Assembly: GCF_900114495.1 (NCBI RefSeq)
Contig: NZ_FOZI01000001.1
Coordinates: 1,259,469 to 1,323,468, forward strand
DNA: 64,000 nt
Reading direction: 5' to 3'
From: Dyella sp. OK004
GTDB taxonomy: Bacteria > Pseudomonadota > Gammaproteobacteria > Xanthomonadales > Rhodanobacteraceae
The notes beneath the pieces were generated by a model. It was not told the DNA's origin. It was given only the letters and a program-made list of their open reading frames with translations, and made no database searches. Below, piece by piece: positions 33,801 through 42,895 of the stretch. Position 1 is the stretch's first letter, and each line of letters starts with the position of its first letter. The translations under genes and the position numbers were made by a program.

Positions 33801-34581
33801 GAGCGGGCTGCGCGTATTGGTAGCGGAAGACCACCCCACCAATCAGACCTTGATGAAGTGGCGCATGAGCCAGCTGAATGTCGCATGCGATGTCGTGGCC
33901 GACGGCGCTACGGCCCTGGAAGCACTGCGCACAACCCCTTACGACCTAGTGATCACCGACTGCCATATGCCGGTGATGGACGGCTACGGCTTTGCGCGTG
34001 AGCGTCGGCGCGAAGAAGCCACGGCCTCGATGCCGCGTCTGCCGATCATCGCTTTGACCGCCAGCGCGGTAAGCGGTGAATCCGAGCTGTGCCGCGAATC
34101 CGGCATGGACGACTTCCTGGTCAAGCCGGTAAACCTAGTGGAATTGCAAGAAGCGATGGCGCGCTGGTTGCCCTCGAAGGAAGCGCGCCAGTCCGCCGTC
34201 GCCCACAAGGTGGACGATGCCGACACGGTAAGCGGCACCGCATGGCAATCGCTGCTGCAGCGCTTCGGTTCGATCGCGCTTGTGGAGGAGATCGTAGACA
34301 GCCTGGTTCCAGCCATGCACGACGATATAGCAGGATTGCGCAAGGCAGCCACAAGCGACGAGGCATCCGCGGTGCATGAACGGCTCCATCGCATCGCCGG
34401 TGCCGTCGATAGCATCGGCGAGGAAGATTTAGCCGAGCATGCCAAAGATCTGATGCATGCCATCGAACGGGATGGGATGACGGAATATGCCGAGGCTATC
34501 GATGACTTTCTGCGCGCGGCGGATGGATATGTGCGACAGCTTGAAGCGCCAGATACTAGTGTGGCTCCTTCCAATGCGTGA
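30889..34581 (+). CDS. BvgS/EvgS-like hybrid sensor histidine kinase
   Basis: The 1230-residue protein reads: signal anchor (FLTALVLLIAMSSPLA), two periplasmic Venus-flytrap (SBP_bac_3) domains at about 45-285 and 300-530, transmembrane helix (LLPICLALLAAALVAAIGY), PAS domain near 585-695, HisKA with phospho-His 726 in SHEIRTPMSG, HATPase (GTGLGLSICQRL), receiver with Asp 1024 in ITDCHMPVMDG, and HPt with His 1167 in ERLHRIAGAVDSIG. It is a four-step phosphorelay sensor like BvgS, feeding the divergent response regulator. ATG 30889 or 30874 may start it. The flytrap domains imply a periplasmic small-molecule signal, unknown here. Confidence 0.92.
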   Translation: MNSDSRCKGIKNDGWKALGYFSYPIRISRRSVFRHFLTALVLLIAMSSPLAKDVSLSPKQAQWVRENPVIRVGLYSDDTPPLEIFRNGKPDGFSYDYLVAIATNLGLRVEARKYNSLAEELDAACRGEIDVIMNLMITAERTKCLAFTQAYIQTPAALTARIDDERPTANAHLTGLRVAVERDFYTNEGVRERYPNAIPLEAKNTLDALRMVSRGRADVYLGNPYLINALLRKHDIHGLGLIQQNEIPLAKLHYGVPNSKEPLAGAIDAAMAAMPDAQSQAIKQRWLPVLPWTAGEQPSLTPSEAAALEHTLKLGFVTNFPPLSFTDPKGEPTGLAAEYLRRFRDAGAKFELVKAKDLGDIKDKLRKGEIDAVIGMPLGTPTPSDSWIFSKPFLTVADVIVTREGSYSVRDIHDLGEGRIALSDPDRLGPLVLAQAPSARFVLAHNVYEGLSLVSSGQADAYIGNLAVVDRLVQEHYTGSLHLAAPASINDEFTFAARPQYASAVAVFDRMRSMMSQRERASLRGAWMGVEYRSGIDWRVALRWLLPICLALLAAALVAAIGYRHLRREVEERRRVEKRLAKVTDNLPAVVYQLRRTPDGTFSFPFIAGDVPSMFGATADAAMRDERYLFSLVHPDDQVLLEQALEIASISLDNLAIDFRVKSSEGWRWIRSRGRLHQSDRGMLLWSGFWIDVTEARAQSEALVAAKAEAERAAAAKAEFLATMSHEIRTPMSGVLGMLEVLAHTGLDGEQQRVVKTMEDSAQMLRQIIDDILDFSKIEAGALTLEATPIHMRDVIDNVQQMLSAQAADKQLRITNTIDARVAATHLADGIRLRQILFNLLSNAIKFTEHGGVTILLTVLDENDADQSLRLSVIDTGVGISDEQKERLFRPFSQAEISTQRQYGGTGLGLSICQRLVDLMGGDIQLNSAPHQGTRVDVTLNLPVCIAGAAADHSASNDRVLGDSRTAKVDWSGLRVLVAEDHPTNQTLMKWRMSQLNVACDVVADGATALEALRTTPYDLVITDCHMPVMDGYGFARERRREEATASMPRLPIIALTASAVSGESELCRESGMDDFLVKPVNLVELQEAMARWLPSKEARQSAVAHKVDDADTVSGTAWQSLLQRFGSIALVEEIVDSLVPAMHDDIAGLRKAATSDEASAVHERLHRIAGAVDSIGEEDLAEHAKDLMHAIERDGMTEYAEAIDDFLRAADGYVRQLEAPDTSVAPSNA

Positions 34582-34720
34582 CATTGCCTTCTCCCTGCGG
34601 GAGAGGGGGAGGAAGTGAGGATTTCGGGCTTACATAAATCATCATCGATAGTGCTGCCGGGGTTACCCATGACTTCTCCTCGCGTGCTCATCGAGGGAGA
34701 AGGGTTTACTTAGGTCACAC

Positions 34721-34972
34721 CTAGATCTGATCCTCCGGCGGCACCAGATGGTGCTTCACCATCAACTCGTCCAGTCGCCCGCATAGCCAGGCACGATGGT
34801 CGTCCTCATCTTCGGCATCGTCCGACACACCCGAACATTCGATCGCATCCTCGGCCATGCGATCGAAGGCGGGCCAGAACTCGCAAGGGTCGGGATACTT
34901 CGCCAGTAATGTCGGGATCGCCGCATCGATTTCGGCGAGCATCATCTCCAGGTCCTGGCGCGTCTTGGTCAT
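34721..34972 (-). CDS. Small conserved-looking hypothetical acidic protein
   Basis: This 83-residue protein (KTRQDLEMMLAEIDAAIPTL at the start; DRMAEDAIECSG; many Asp/Glu in the middle) is predicted cytoplasmic and helical. I do not recognise a named family. Codon usage and helical amphipathic pattern look like a real gene. It lies between the hybrid kinase and an outer-membrane transporter. The space 34582-34720 holds GGGAGA/TCTCCC repeat fragments only. Confidence 0.6.
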   Translation of the reverse strand: MTKTRQDLEMMLAEIDAAIPTLLAKYPDPCEFWPAFDRMAEDAIECSGVSDDAEDEDDHRAWLCGRLDELMVKHHLVPPEDQI

Positions 34973-35022
34973 GCACCAAGCCTACGCCCAGGCTACGTTT
35001 TCCCGGTGTGTAGATCGCGCAT

Positions 35023-36030
35023 TCAATGCACGTAATTGATCGCCAGCGCGGGCGTGACGCTGCGCTCGGTGCGGCGGTTGCCCAGGATCACGCGCGTACC
35101 AAACAGCAGACCGAGATTGGCGTTGATGTTGTATTCGATGGCCGGCGCGAAGGCGAAAGCGACACTGGGGCCAGAGTTTGCGCGCACTTCCTGCTGCCCG
35201 GGCAGGCCAAGCGGATCGGAAGTGTCGGTGCCGCTCACCGTGGTGTTGCGGTTGTGCCGATAGGTCAGGTCCAGTGCCAGCACCCAGTTCTGCGTCAGGC
35301 TGTATTCCCACGACGCGTTGGCATAGAACGAACTACCTGGTTTGGCGTGACCGCGGAAACCCTGACCGGTGCCGTAGACGCTGACGCCTGTGACATCCAC
35401 TCGCCGCGAGAACGCTTGCGACACATTGAAGCGCATGCGCAGGATGCGTCCCGTCGGCATCCAGAAATAGGTCTGTGCGTTGATCTGAAGAATTGTGGTG
35501 TAAGCGCCGCTGCCCTGCGCATCGGCGGGGCGATTGCGCAAACGGTCGTACTTGCCGGTGGGAAGCGTTTCCTCCAACTGGACCGAGATAGTCGGCAGCC
35601 AGCTGCCTTCCTGGAACTGCGTGAGCCGGTACTGCGCCAGCACGCTGAGATCGCCCGCGCCGATGCCGGATGCATTGGGCCCGCCATCGACACGGTTGTA
35701 GCCGAACACAGGGATCAGGCCGATCGTCAGTCGATCGATCAAGCCGTAGTTGATGTAGGTGAGCGAGCCGAAACCGTCCGAGTGTTTCGAGTGCGCGTCG
35801 AACAGATAGGGCTCGATCAGGTAGTGACCTTGCGGCAAGGTCGCCGCCGAATTCGCCAGCATCGGGCCGGTCCACCATGCGTTGTCGCGCGACTGGCGCT
35901 CGAGCCCCTGATCCACCGGGGCACTTTGCGCCCACGCGGCAAGGGGCAGGGCCAGCAGCCCAAACACACCGCACCAGCCAAGCCGTCGCTTACGAGCAGA
36001 CGCTCTGGCGGTTCGTACACGGAAATTCAT
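35023..36030 (-). CDS. Outer-membrane beta-barrel transporter (MetA-pathway phenol degradation-like)
   Basis: The 335-residue protein has a signal peptide (CGVFGLLALPLAAWAQ) and a series of amphipathic strands with turns, including GHYLIEPYLFDAHSKHSDGF, GLIDRLTIGLIPVFGYNR and LPTISVQLEETLPTGKYD, the pattern of the family first described next to phenol meta-cleavage genes. The terminal segment ALAINYVH fits a barrel end. Function is probably passage of hydrophobic or aromatic compounds, but many members are of unknown role. ATG 36030 has GAGG upstream; the longer in-frame extension has no hydrophobic core and is likely untranslated. Confidence 0.75.
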   Translation of the reverse strand: MNFRVRTARASARKRRLGWCGVFGLLALPLAAWAQSAPVDQGLERQSRDNAWWTGPMLANSAATLPQGHYLIEPYLFDAHSKHSDGFGSLTYINYGLIDRLTIGLIPVFGYNRVDGGPNASGIGAGDLSVLAQYRLTQFQEGSWLPTISVQLEETLPTGKYDRLRNRPADAQGSGAYTTILQINAQTYFWMPTGRILRMRFNVSQAFSRRVDVTGVSVYGTGQGFRGHAKPGSSFYANASWEYSLTQNWVLALDLTYRHNRNTTVSGTDTSDPLGLPGQQEVRANSGPSVAFAFAPAIEYNINANLGLLFGTRVILGNRRTERSVTPALAINYVH

Positions 36031-36356
36031 GACATGCCTCGCAACGCATCGAAAGAAGCCAAGCCAAACACCCACAAACATCCCTGAAGACGCATCTCCG
36101 ACGCCACCCGTCGGACCGCGGAGTAAGCGACCTGCGGTGCCCGCCGCGCATGTGCCAGAAGACGTGACCGGGGGAAGGCCGCGCAAACACAGAGAGTGTC
36201 TTTAAAAGTGAAGCACAACACTCTGTTTCTTGGCATGCCAATAACGATACATTTTTTCGCGTTAGTGGCTATTGCGGGCGCCATCAAGGCGACCGAGACG
36301 CTCCCGCGCCAACGAAGCTGACGCGAGGCATTCGCCCGCCATGAGCGGGGCGCTGC

Positions 36357-36950
36357 TTACGCCATTTCTTCCCAGCGAAAATACTTCCGATGTGCGAGCG
36401 CGAGCATCGCCATGTCTTCGTGGGTATCGCCGTAGGCATAGAGTTGCCCGAAGCCGCCAAGGTCGTAGCGATCGCGTACGCGCTGGGCCTTCTCCTCGCC
36501 CACGCATTGCTCGCCGACATAGCGGCCGGTGAGGCGGCCATCCCTGGTTTCCAGTCGCGAGCAGATCAAATCGACGTTGTGCTGACTGCACCAATGCGTC
36601 AGGTAGACATCGAGGCTGCCGGAAACAACGGCCACGGTATCGTCTTGTGCCTGGTGCCAGCGCATGCGCTCAAGCGCATGCGGGCGCACGACGTTCGGCA
36701 GGATGTCATTGGAGAATCGCTTGCCGGCTTCATGCATCGTGTCCGCGGCAACACCGCTGAAGCCGAAGCGCACGACGCTGGAGCGGATCGCGCTACCGGA
36801 GACCATGCCCAATTTGTAGCCGGCATAGATGGGTGCGAACACCACATTGCCGAGCATGCGCCGGCCCGGCGGGACAGCAAAACGCACGAAGGGTGCGAAC
36901 ATTTCGTGCGTAGTGATGGTGCCGTCGAAATCAAAAAGTGCCAGATTCAT
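36357..36950 (-). CDS. HAD-IB family phosphatase
   Basis: The 197-residue protein carries HAD motif I DFDGTIT at residues 7-13, motif II in VAVVSGSLDVYL, and motif III/IV as YGDTHEDMAML near 175. Class IB members include phosphoserine phosphatase and PGP-like acid phosphatases. The cap region between motifs I and II is typical (helical, with FVRFAVPPGRRMLGN). The substrate is unknown. It follows the lipase and lies 40 bases from it on the same strand; a co-transcribed lipid or phospholipid role is possible. Confidence 0.85.
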   Translation of the reverse strand: MNLALFDFDGTITTHEMFAPFVRFAVPPGRRMLGNVVFAPIYAGYKLGMVSGSAIRSSVVRFGFSGVAADTMHEAGKRFSNDILPNVVRPHALERMRWHQAQDDTVAVVSGSLDVYLTHWCSQHNVDLICSRLETRDGRLTGRYVGEQCVGEEKAQRVRDRYDLGGFGQLYAYGDTHEDMAMLALAHRKYFRWEEMA

Positions 36951-36990
36951 CCTGCTTCCCTGCTAGACCCCATACGTCCTCGCCGATCGG

Positions 36991-37839
36991 TTACGGCAAC
37001 TTCTGCAACCAGTCGCCCAGCTGCTTCAGCACCTGACTACGCCCGGGCTCGGCTTCGTTGAAGAGCTCGTGATAGAGCGTGTCGAAGAAACGCGTGGTGA
37101 GATGGTTGCCGGCCCAGGCGGCGCTGGCAAAGTCGCGGCTGCCGGAAGAATCGACCAGACCGTCGGGACCTGACACCAGCAACAGCGTGGGCAGGTTCAG
37201 CCGGCTGGCGTCGGCGATGCTGCTGGCACCGGCGCGAAAGATAAAGTCAGCCATGCGCGGCGTGATGCGTCGATGGCAATGGGGATCGATACGATAGTCG
37301 GCCACCACCTGCGCGTCATGAGAGAGCTTGTCGAGCTTGAGGCCGTTGTTCAGCGGCAAACGCGGCGCAACCTTTGCCAACAGGCTGGCCAATTTCTGCA
37401 ACCACACAGGCTCGTGACAACGCAGGGCCGGTGACGACAACACCAACGCCGGCGGCGTGATGCGGCGGTCGAGCACACAACGCGCGGCAACCAGGCCGCC
37501 CATACTGTGGCCGAGTAGCAGCGGCGCCTGTGGCAACTGCATGGCGTACTCGTTGTAGACCACAGCCAAGTCTTCGAGCAGATCGTCCGGATGATCCAGC
37601 GCGCCGCGCTGGCCTTCGCTCTGGCCGTGGCCACGCTGGTCGTAGCTGCGCACCGCGTAACCGCGCGTGTGGAACCATTGCGCCAGCCGCTGATAGCGCC
37701 CGCTGTGCTCGCCCAGCCCATGCACGATCAGCACGGCACTGCGCATGCGGGCGTGCGGCCAGTCGCGCACGGCCAGCTGGCAGCCGTCGGACATGGTGAT
37801 CCAGCTCATTGTGTTTGCGTTGTCTGTCGCTACTTGCAT
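36991..37839 (-). CDS. Alpha/beta hydrolase, monoacylglycerol lipase type
   Basis: The protein shows the lipase landmarks: HGLGEHSGRYQRLAQWF after the first strands, YDQRGHGQSEG, nucleophile elbow GHSMGG, and acid/histidine region LLLVSGPDGLVDSSGS and LYHELFNEAEPGR. This is the monoacylglycerol lipase/lysophospholipase group, hydrolysing acyl glycerol esters in the cytoplasm. ATG 37839 gives 282 residues; further in-frame ATGs at 37809 and 37893 are possible because no clear ribosome site is seen. It lies between the S1 protease and the HAD phosphatase, all on the minus strand. Confidence 0.85.
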   Translation of the reverse strand: MQVATDNANTMSWITMSDGCQLAVRDWPHARMRSAVLIVHGLGEHSGRYQRLAQWFHTRGYAVRSYDQRGHGQSEGQRGALDHPDDLLEDLAVVYNEYAMQLPQAPLLLGHSMGGLVAARCVLDRRITPPALVLSSPALRCHEPVWLQKLASLLAKVAPRLPLNNGLKLDKLSHDAQVVADYRIDPHCHRRITPRMADFIFRAGASSIADASRLNLPTLLLVSGPDGLVDSSGSRDFASAAWAGNHLTTRFFDTLYHELFNEAEPGRSQVLKQLGDWLQKLP

Positions 37840-37918
37840 GGTCTGTTCGTGCTGTCCGTGGTTGCCCGCCGCAGCATGGGCGAGCGCTATCAAGCGTCGC
37901 CCGCGCGCGAACCGCCGT

Positions 37919-39892
37919 TCAATGCTCTTTGATCTGAATGTCCTTGAGCAACAGATCGAGCTTGGGCTTCATGGTGTCCTGCGACTGCGTGCCCGCCATG
38001 ACATAGAACACGGAGTACAGCACGTTGGACGAGGCGTTCTGGCCATCGCCAGCCGGCGCGGCGATATTGGTTTCGCCGTCGGTGGTATAGGCCACGCCTT
38101 CATAGGGATGGCGGCGCTTCTGCAGTTTGTCCCAGTAGCTCTTGAAGCTGTCGTCCATGTCGGTCGGCGGAGCCACGTTGCGCTCGATGTGCAGGCGGTC
38201 CGGGTCCTGCTGGCTGGCTCGCATCGACAGCGTGTTCACATCCCACACCACTTTGCCGTGATCGGGCAGGAAGCCCGCGCCCAGGGTCAGCACGCTGTCC
38301 GGCTCGATCTTCTGCAGGTCGGGCGCGAAGGCGAACGTCAGCCGCTTCGAGGCGTAGCTGAAGCGGTGCTGGTAGTCGATGTCGATGTGAATGTCCTTGA
38401 ACGCGCCCGGCAACAGCGAAGTGTTCTGCAGATAGTCCTTCCACTGCGCCAGGGTGCCGTCGTAACCCACCGCGACAAAGTCGGTCAGCACGCGCATGTC
38501 GGCCATGGTGTCATAGCTGTTGCCCGGCATGGCGAAGCGCATGAGCATGGCGTAGCCGTCCGGTACCGGCAGCGAGTAAGTCACCACTTTGGTATTGGCG
38601 AACGGCAGCGCCCATACACGCAACTGCCAGCGGCGCTGCCATTGGTCGGTGTACACGGTGTCGGTCACCGGCTTGCCCAGCGAAGTGATACGGATCTGCT
38701 CCGAACCCACCGGGCGCATGAAGATGCCGAGCTTGCACAGCAGTTCGGCGAGCGCCAGCGGATCGCTGTAGAGCTTGCTGGCCGGCAAGGTATCCGGCCG
38801 GCGCAGGTGAAAGAAGAAGGTGCGATTCAGCACACCGGCCTGTACGTAGCCGTTCGCAGGCAGCGACATCCGGTTGCCTTCCTTGATGTTCAAGCCCCAT
38901 TCGCCGGTACTGCTGCGCGCGATCAGGCCGGGCAAGGTGTTCGTCCAGGATTCGCCGTACAGCAGCCGGTTGGAACTCTCACCGTGCGGGAACAGCTTGT
39001 CGGCATCCTTGGCCAGGATTTCCTTGAGCTGTGCGTCGACGTAACCATCGAACCGTTTCTGATACTCAGTGAAGAACTCGGATAAGCCGAGCGGCAACGC
39101 GAACTGGCTCTTGATCTGATTGCTCAGCGTCGTGTTGAAAATATCCAGCTGATACGGCACGCGACGGTCGAGCACCGCCTGGCCAGACGGCGCATTCAGT
39201 ACATCGCCGATCTGCAGTGCATAGTTGAGATTCTCGTTGGCCGATTTCATCAGCACCACGCCGATGACCTTGCCCTCTTTGTTGAGCAGCGGGCCACCGC
39301 TGTTGCCGGGCGAGGCCGCGGCGGAGAAGCGCATCCACTTCCACGCGCCGCTCTCCTGCTCGGGCGTGTCCGAGGTATACAGGCCATCGCGGATCACAAC
39401 GCCGGTACCCAGCGCGTTGCCGACGGCGTAGACCTCCTGGTTGAGCACCGGCTTGGTGTCGACATCCAGCGGCGAAGGCGCCGGATCGCCGGTCAGCGAG
39501 AACACCACGAAGTCGCGGCGCAGATCGAACTTTTCGACTTTGTCGATCGCATAGACATGGCCGCTCGCATCGCGCAACGAGGGCGCGCCCCACAAGCTAT
39601 CCACGCCGGCCAGCAGCACATGACCCGCGGTCACGTAGCGGTTATGGCCGATCGCAAAGGCGGTGCCGATGGAGTGGTATTTGTCGTTGCGCTCCTGAAA
39701 GGGGAGCAGGTCCAGCGGTAGGGGCTTTTCGTAGGTTAGCGGGTCATTGACCGGCTTGGCGGCCACCACTTCGAAGGTGGCGCCCTGGATTTTCGGCAGC
39801 AGGCCGGCATCCAGACTGGCGGCCGAGGCGGTCGATAACGCACCCAGGCTTATGACGAGCGCTGCGATCCAGCGCACCGGAATCAAGGCCAT
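37919..39892 (-). CDS. Secreted trypsin-like serine protease with large unknown C-terminal region
   Basis: Residues 1-26 form a signal peptide (WIAALVISLGALSTASA). The N-terminal 240 residues are a trypsin-like domain with catalytic His 91 (VTAGHVL), Asp 127 (LRRDFVVF) and Ser 198 (PGNSGGPLL). The remaining 400 residues, including FFLHRRPDT-like and FAFAPDLQKIEPDSVLTLGA segments, are soluble and match no family I recognise. ATG 39892 has AGAGG at seven bases; ATG 39931 is the longer alternative. It probably acts in the periplasm as a protease or peptide sensor, without a PDZ domain, unlike DegP. Confidence 0.8.
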   Translation of the reverse strand: MALIPVRWIAALVISLGALSTASAASLDAGLLPKIQGATFEVVAAKPVNDPLTYEKPLPLDLLPFQERNDKYHSIGTAFAIGHNRYVTAGHVLLAGVDSLWGAPSLRDASGHVYAIDKVEKFDLRRDFVVFSLTGDPAPSPLDVDTKPVLNQEVYAVGNALGTGVVIRDGLYTSDTPEQESGAWKWMRFSAAASPGNSGGPLLNKEGKVIGVVLMKSANENLNYALQIGDVLNAPSGQAVLDRRVPYQLDIFNTTLSNQIKSQFALPLGLSEFFTEYQKRFDGYVDAQLKEILAKDADKLFPHGESSNRLLYGESWTNTLPGLIARSSTGEWGLNIKEGNRMSLPANGYVQAGVLNRTFFFHLRRPDTLPASKLYSDPLALAELLCKLGIFMRPVGSEQIRITSLGKPVTDTVYTDQWQRRWQLRVWALPFANTKVVTYSLPVPDGYAMLMRFAMPGNSYDTMADMRVLTDFVAVGYDGTLAQWKDYLQNTSLLPGAFKDIHIDIDYQHRFSYASKRLTFAFAPDLQKIEPDSVLTLGAGFLPDHGKVVWDVNTLSMRASQQDPDRLHIERNVAPPTDMDDSFKSYWDKLQKRRHPYEGVAYTTDGETNIAAPAGDGQNASSNVLYSVFYVMAGTQSQDTMKPKLDLLLKDIQIKEH

Positions 39893-40145
39893 TCCCCGAC
39901 CTCTCCCCATCCACCCCTTCGTTTTGAGCATACGTTTCCCGCGCGCATGAAGACCGCCGCCGGCACCCCCTCCGGGTATCCAGGCTCACGACGGACTGGC
40001 GCGCATAGTGACATGGGCGCGGGGGCGTTTGTATGGCGCACCGCGGGCGTGCGGGAAATGGGCGACGCGCGCACCCCTACTTGCAAAGGAGGGGTAAGCC
40101 CTTGGTTCGCAGCTTCCTACTTTGAGTATTGGATTATCGCGACCA

Positions 40146-40262
40146 GGCCGCTTATGCAGCGGGCATTTCGGACGCCTGCCGGCGCCCGAGTCACTTTCTC
40201 TTTGCTGACCCAAAGAGAAAGTAACCAAAGAGAAATGGTCTAAAGAGCGCGACGTGCTTCGT
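40146..40262 (-). repeat. Diverged, inverted copy of the ACTTTCTCTTTG hairpin repeat
   Basis: Arms 40193-40204 and 40211-40222 are 12-base perfect complements with loop CTGACC. Flanks resemble the reverse complement of 3105-3345. It lies in the 39893-40454 gap, which contains repeats only and no gene I can support. Confidence 0.8.
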
Positions 40263-40302
40263 AGCTGCGCATCTTCCAGTGTCAGACGTCGGGTTTGCTT
40301 TC

Positions 40303-40446
40303 ACTCCCTCCCCTGCTTGCGACGCGAAGCTAGTCCCGTGGGACAGGGGAGGGTTGGGGAGGGGTGGCTCTTGAGAAAGAGCATCGGGAGAGGTTTTCTC
40401 AAGGGCGTACCCCCTCCCAACCTCCCCCTGCTAGCAGGGGGAGGAG
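40303..40446. repeat. Composite two-hairpin repeat downstream of TonB receptor
   Basis: It begins with a CTCCCCTGC-type arm, ends with palindrome CCTCCCCCTGCTAGCAGGGGGAGG at about 40422-40445, and between has TTGAGAAAGAGC and GGTTTTCTCAAG. Its reverse complement matches the insertion in the Lhr gene at 43586-43702 in order and content, showing both to be one element family. Confidence 0.85.
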
Positions 40447-40454
40447 CAAAGCGC

Positions 40455-42707
40455 TTACAGGTCGGCGCGGAACTCGACGCCGATCACGCGCGGATCGTTG
40501 ACGAACGCGGTGCGGTTGTTGAAGTCGATGGCGCCGGTGATCACGCGCTTGTTGGTGAGGTTGCGGCCGTACAGGGCCACCTCACGCTTGCCGAAGTCCC
40601 AGTTGTAGCCGACGCGCAGGCCGCCCTCGAGGAACGGCTTGCTCTGGAACTCCTTCGACTCGTAGAGGAAGAAGTTCACGTCGCTGCGGTAGTTCCAGTC
40701 GGTATAGACGAAGAACTCGCCGCTCTCACCGTAGGGGATGCCGTAGCGCGCGGTGAGAGTGCCGATCCACTTCGGTGCGTTGGGCAGCGGGTTGCCGTTG
40801 ACCAGGGCGTTGCCGTTGGCGTCCAGCGGGTTGAGCACCGTGCACTGGGCACCGCACGGCGCGACGGCCAGGGTCGGGTCTTTCAGCTCGGTGTGGTTGT
40901 AGCTGCCGCCGGCGGTGACGATGAAGTTCGAGGTGAGGTAGGCCTCGAGGTCAAACTCTGCGCCGTAGCCCTTGGTCTTGCGCGCATTGAGCAGACGGGT
41001 GACGTTGATGTCGCCGCCCACCGCGGTGAGCTGCTGGTTATGCATGTTGTAGGCGTACACATCCGCGTTGAAACGCACGCGATTGTCCATGCCGGTGGTC
41101 TTCACACCCAGCTCATACGAAGTGATCGTTTCCGGCTTGGCCTGCGAGATGCTGTCGGCGAACAGCACGCGACCCTGCACGCTCGGCGCGCGGAAGCCGT
41201 TGGCGATGCGGCCGTACACGTTGACGTTCGGGTTGATGGTCCAGGTGCCGGTGAGGTCGCCGCTCCAGCGCGAGTCGTGCGGATCGGCACCGAGCGTCAG
41301 CGGGCCGCCGCCGATCGGCGACAACAGGCGATCCACGCGGAAGGTGCGCGAGTCGTGCGAGTAACGCGCACCGGCGCGCACGTCGAAGTCGTCGGTGATC
41401 TTGTAGTCGGTGGAGGCGAACACAGCCCAGGCCTTGGTGCGCTGGGTCTGGTTGGCGTAGCCGTTGAGCGCGTGATTATTGAGCGTGTCGTACGAGAAGT
41501 TGCTGATCTGGATGTCTTCGTCGAAGTAGTACGTACCGACCTGCCAGCTCAACTGCTCCTTGGGATCGCTGGCCAGGCGGAATTCCTGGGTGATCTGGCG
41601 ATCGTGCGGCAGCGCATCGGCGGTCTCGGACGGGAACGGCGTCACCGCGGACTGCTGGCTCGGGTTGTGCGGAATGGCGATGCCACCGTCCACGTCGCCC
41701 AGGCTGTAGGTGGTGGCGCGCTCGAGGCCAGTGATCGAGGTGAGGGTGTAATTGCCCAGCTTCCAGTTGAGGTGCAGGTTGCTGCCCCAGCTGAAGAGAT
41801 GCTGCTTGTTCTTGCCGTCCTGGATCACCTTGTAGCGGTCGAAGCCCGGCACAAAGCTGTTCTCGCCCAGTTCGATCGCATTGGCGCGGTTGACCATGGC
41901 GCTGCCATCGAGCCAGCGCGCATGCGCACTGATCAGGGCGTTGAAGTCACCGTTCTCATACAGCGCCTGCAGACGCACGGCGCGGTCGTTGTAACCGCCT
42001 AGCGCATCCTTCTTGCCGGTGTAGTCGTTGTCGATCCAGTCGTCGCGATGCTGCGCCAGCGCGGAGACGCGGCCCGACCAATGCGAGCTGAGCGCGCCAC
42101 CCAGGGCGGCTTCGGCGTTGGCGGTACCCAGCGTGCCGTAGGAAACGCGGGCATAGCCGCTGGTTTCCTGGCTCGGCTTGCGCGATTCGAACTTGATCAC
42201 GCCAGCCGGCGAGTTACGGCCGAACAGCGTGCCCTGCGGGCCGCGCAGCACTTCCACCTGCTCCAGATCGAACAGAGGGAAGCCCTTGAGGATCGGGTTC
42301 TCCTGCACGATGTCGTCGTACACCATCGATACCGGCTGCGACGCGTTCAGATCGAAATCGCTGTTGCCGAGGCCGCGGATGTAGAAGCGCGGGAACTCAC
42401 GGCCGTACGAGGTCTCGGCGTACACGCTCGGCGCACGCGAGGCGAGCTGCAACACGGTGTCGCCGGACTGGCCGAAGGATTCGAGCTTTTCCGGCGTCAG
42501 CACGGTCATGGAGATCGGCACCTTCTGCAGGTTCTCCACACGCTTTTCAGCGGTGACGTTCACCGCCTGCAACTCCACTGGCTTCTTCTTAGCGGGAGCG
42601 GCGCCCTGCTGGGCGTTGGCATCCTGCGCCTGTGCGGCAGCGGCCGACAGAGCGAGGGCAATGGAAACGGCAAGCACGGCGAACCGCGACGGGTGGGCGA
42701 CGGTCAT
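40455..42707 (-). CDS. TonB-dependent outer-membrane receptor
   Basis: The 750-residue receptor has a signal peptide (AVLAVSIALALSAAAAQAQ), a TonB-box-like LQAVNVTAEKR, a plug domain (PRFYIRGLGNSDF, LEQVEVLRGPQGTLFGRNS) and a 22-stranded barrel ending GVEFRADL. It imports a substrate across the outer membrane using TonB energy. Substrate is not evident: there is no adjacent siderophore or sugar gene, though the style is that of siderophore and vitamin receptors of the iron complex type. ATG 42707 has AGGGA six bases upstream. Divergent gene is the Lhr helicase. Confidence 0.9.
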   Translation of the reverse strand: MTVAHPSRFAVLAVSIALALSAAAAQAQDANAQQGAAPAKKKPVELQAVNVTAEKRVENLQKVPISMTVLTPEKLESFGQSGDTVLQLASRAPSVYAETSYGREFPRFYIRGLGNSDFDLNASQPVSMVYDDIVQENPILKGFPLFDLEQVEVLRGPQGTLFGRNSPAGVIKFESRKPSQETSGYARVSYGTLGTANAEAALGGALSSHWSGRVSALAQHRDDWIDNDYTGKKDALGGYNDRAVRLQALYENGDFNALISAHARWLDGSAMVNRANAIELGENSFVPGFDRYKVIQDGKNKQHLFSWGSNLHLNWKLGNYTLTSITGLERATTYSLGDVDGGIAIPHNPSQQSAVTPFPSETADALPHDRQITQEFRLASDPKEQLSWQVGTYYFDEDIQISNFSYDTLNNHALNGYANQTQRTKAWAVFASTDYKITDDFDVRAGARYSHDSRTFRVDRLLSPIGGGPLTLGADPHDSRWSGDLTGTWTINPNVNVYGRIANGFRAPSVQGRVLFADSISQAKPETITSYELGVKTTGMDNRVRFNADVYAYNMHNQQLTAVGGDINVTRLLNARKTKGYGAEFDLEAYLTSNFIVTAGGSYNHTELKDPTLAVAPCGAQCTVLNPLDANGNALVNGNPLPNAPKWIGTLTARYGIPYGESGEFFVYTDWNYRSDVNFFLYESKEFQSKPFLEGGLRVGYNWDFGKREVALYGRNLTNKRVITGAIDFNNRTAFVNDPRVIGVEFRADL

Positions 42708-42895
42708 GGGTTTTCCCTGGAAGTGAAGGCAACGGTGTAGCAACGAACGCATACGGAGGCGCATTGCTGTGCCGCAATATTGTCATGCAAAGCTGCTAGC
42801 GACGGAAGCGAATATTCTTGCGCGGCCTTGCCGCCAGCAAGGGCCAACCCCATCTAGAATGTTCTTCCTGTCTTGCTCGACGCGGGTCCAAGTCC

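Noticed and set aside
35026-36087. 353-residue open frame antisense to the outer-membrane transporter
   Set aside because: Starts opposite the stop of the real gene and lacks any motif.
37745-39085. 446-residue open frame antisense to the S1 protease
   Set aside because: Shadow of a gene with a clear catalytic triad and signal peptide.
40254-42002. 582-residue open frame antisense to the TonB receptor
   Set aside because: Shadow frame rich in Val/Ala/His; the receptor on the other strand has full domain support.
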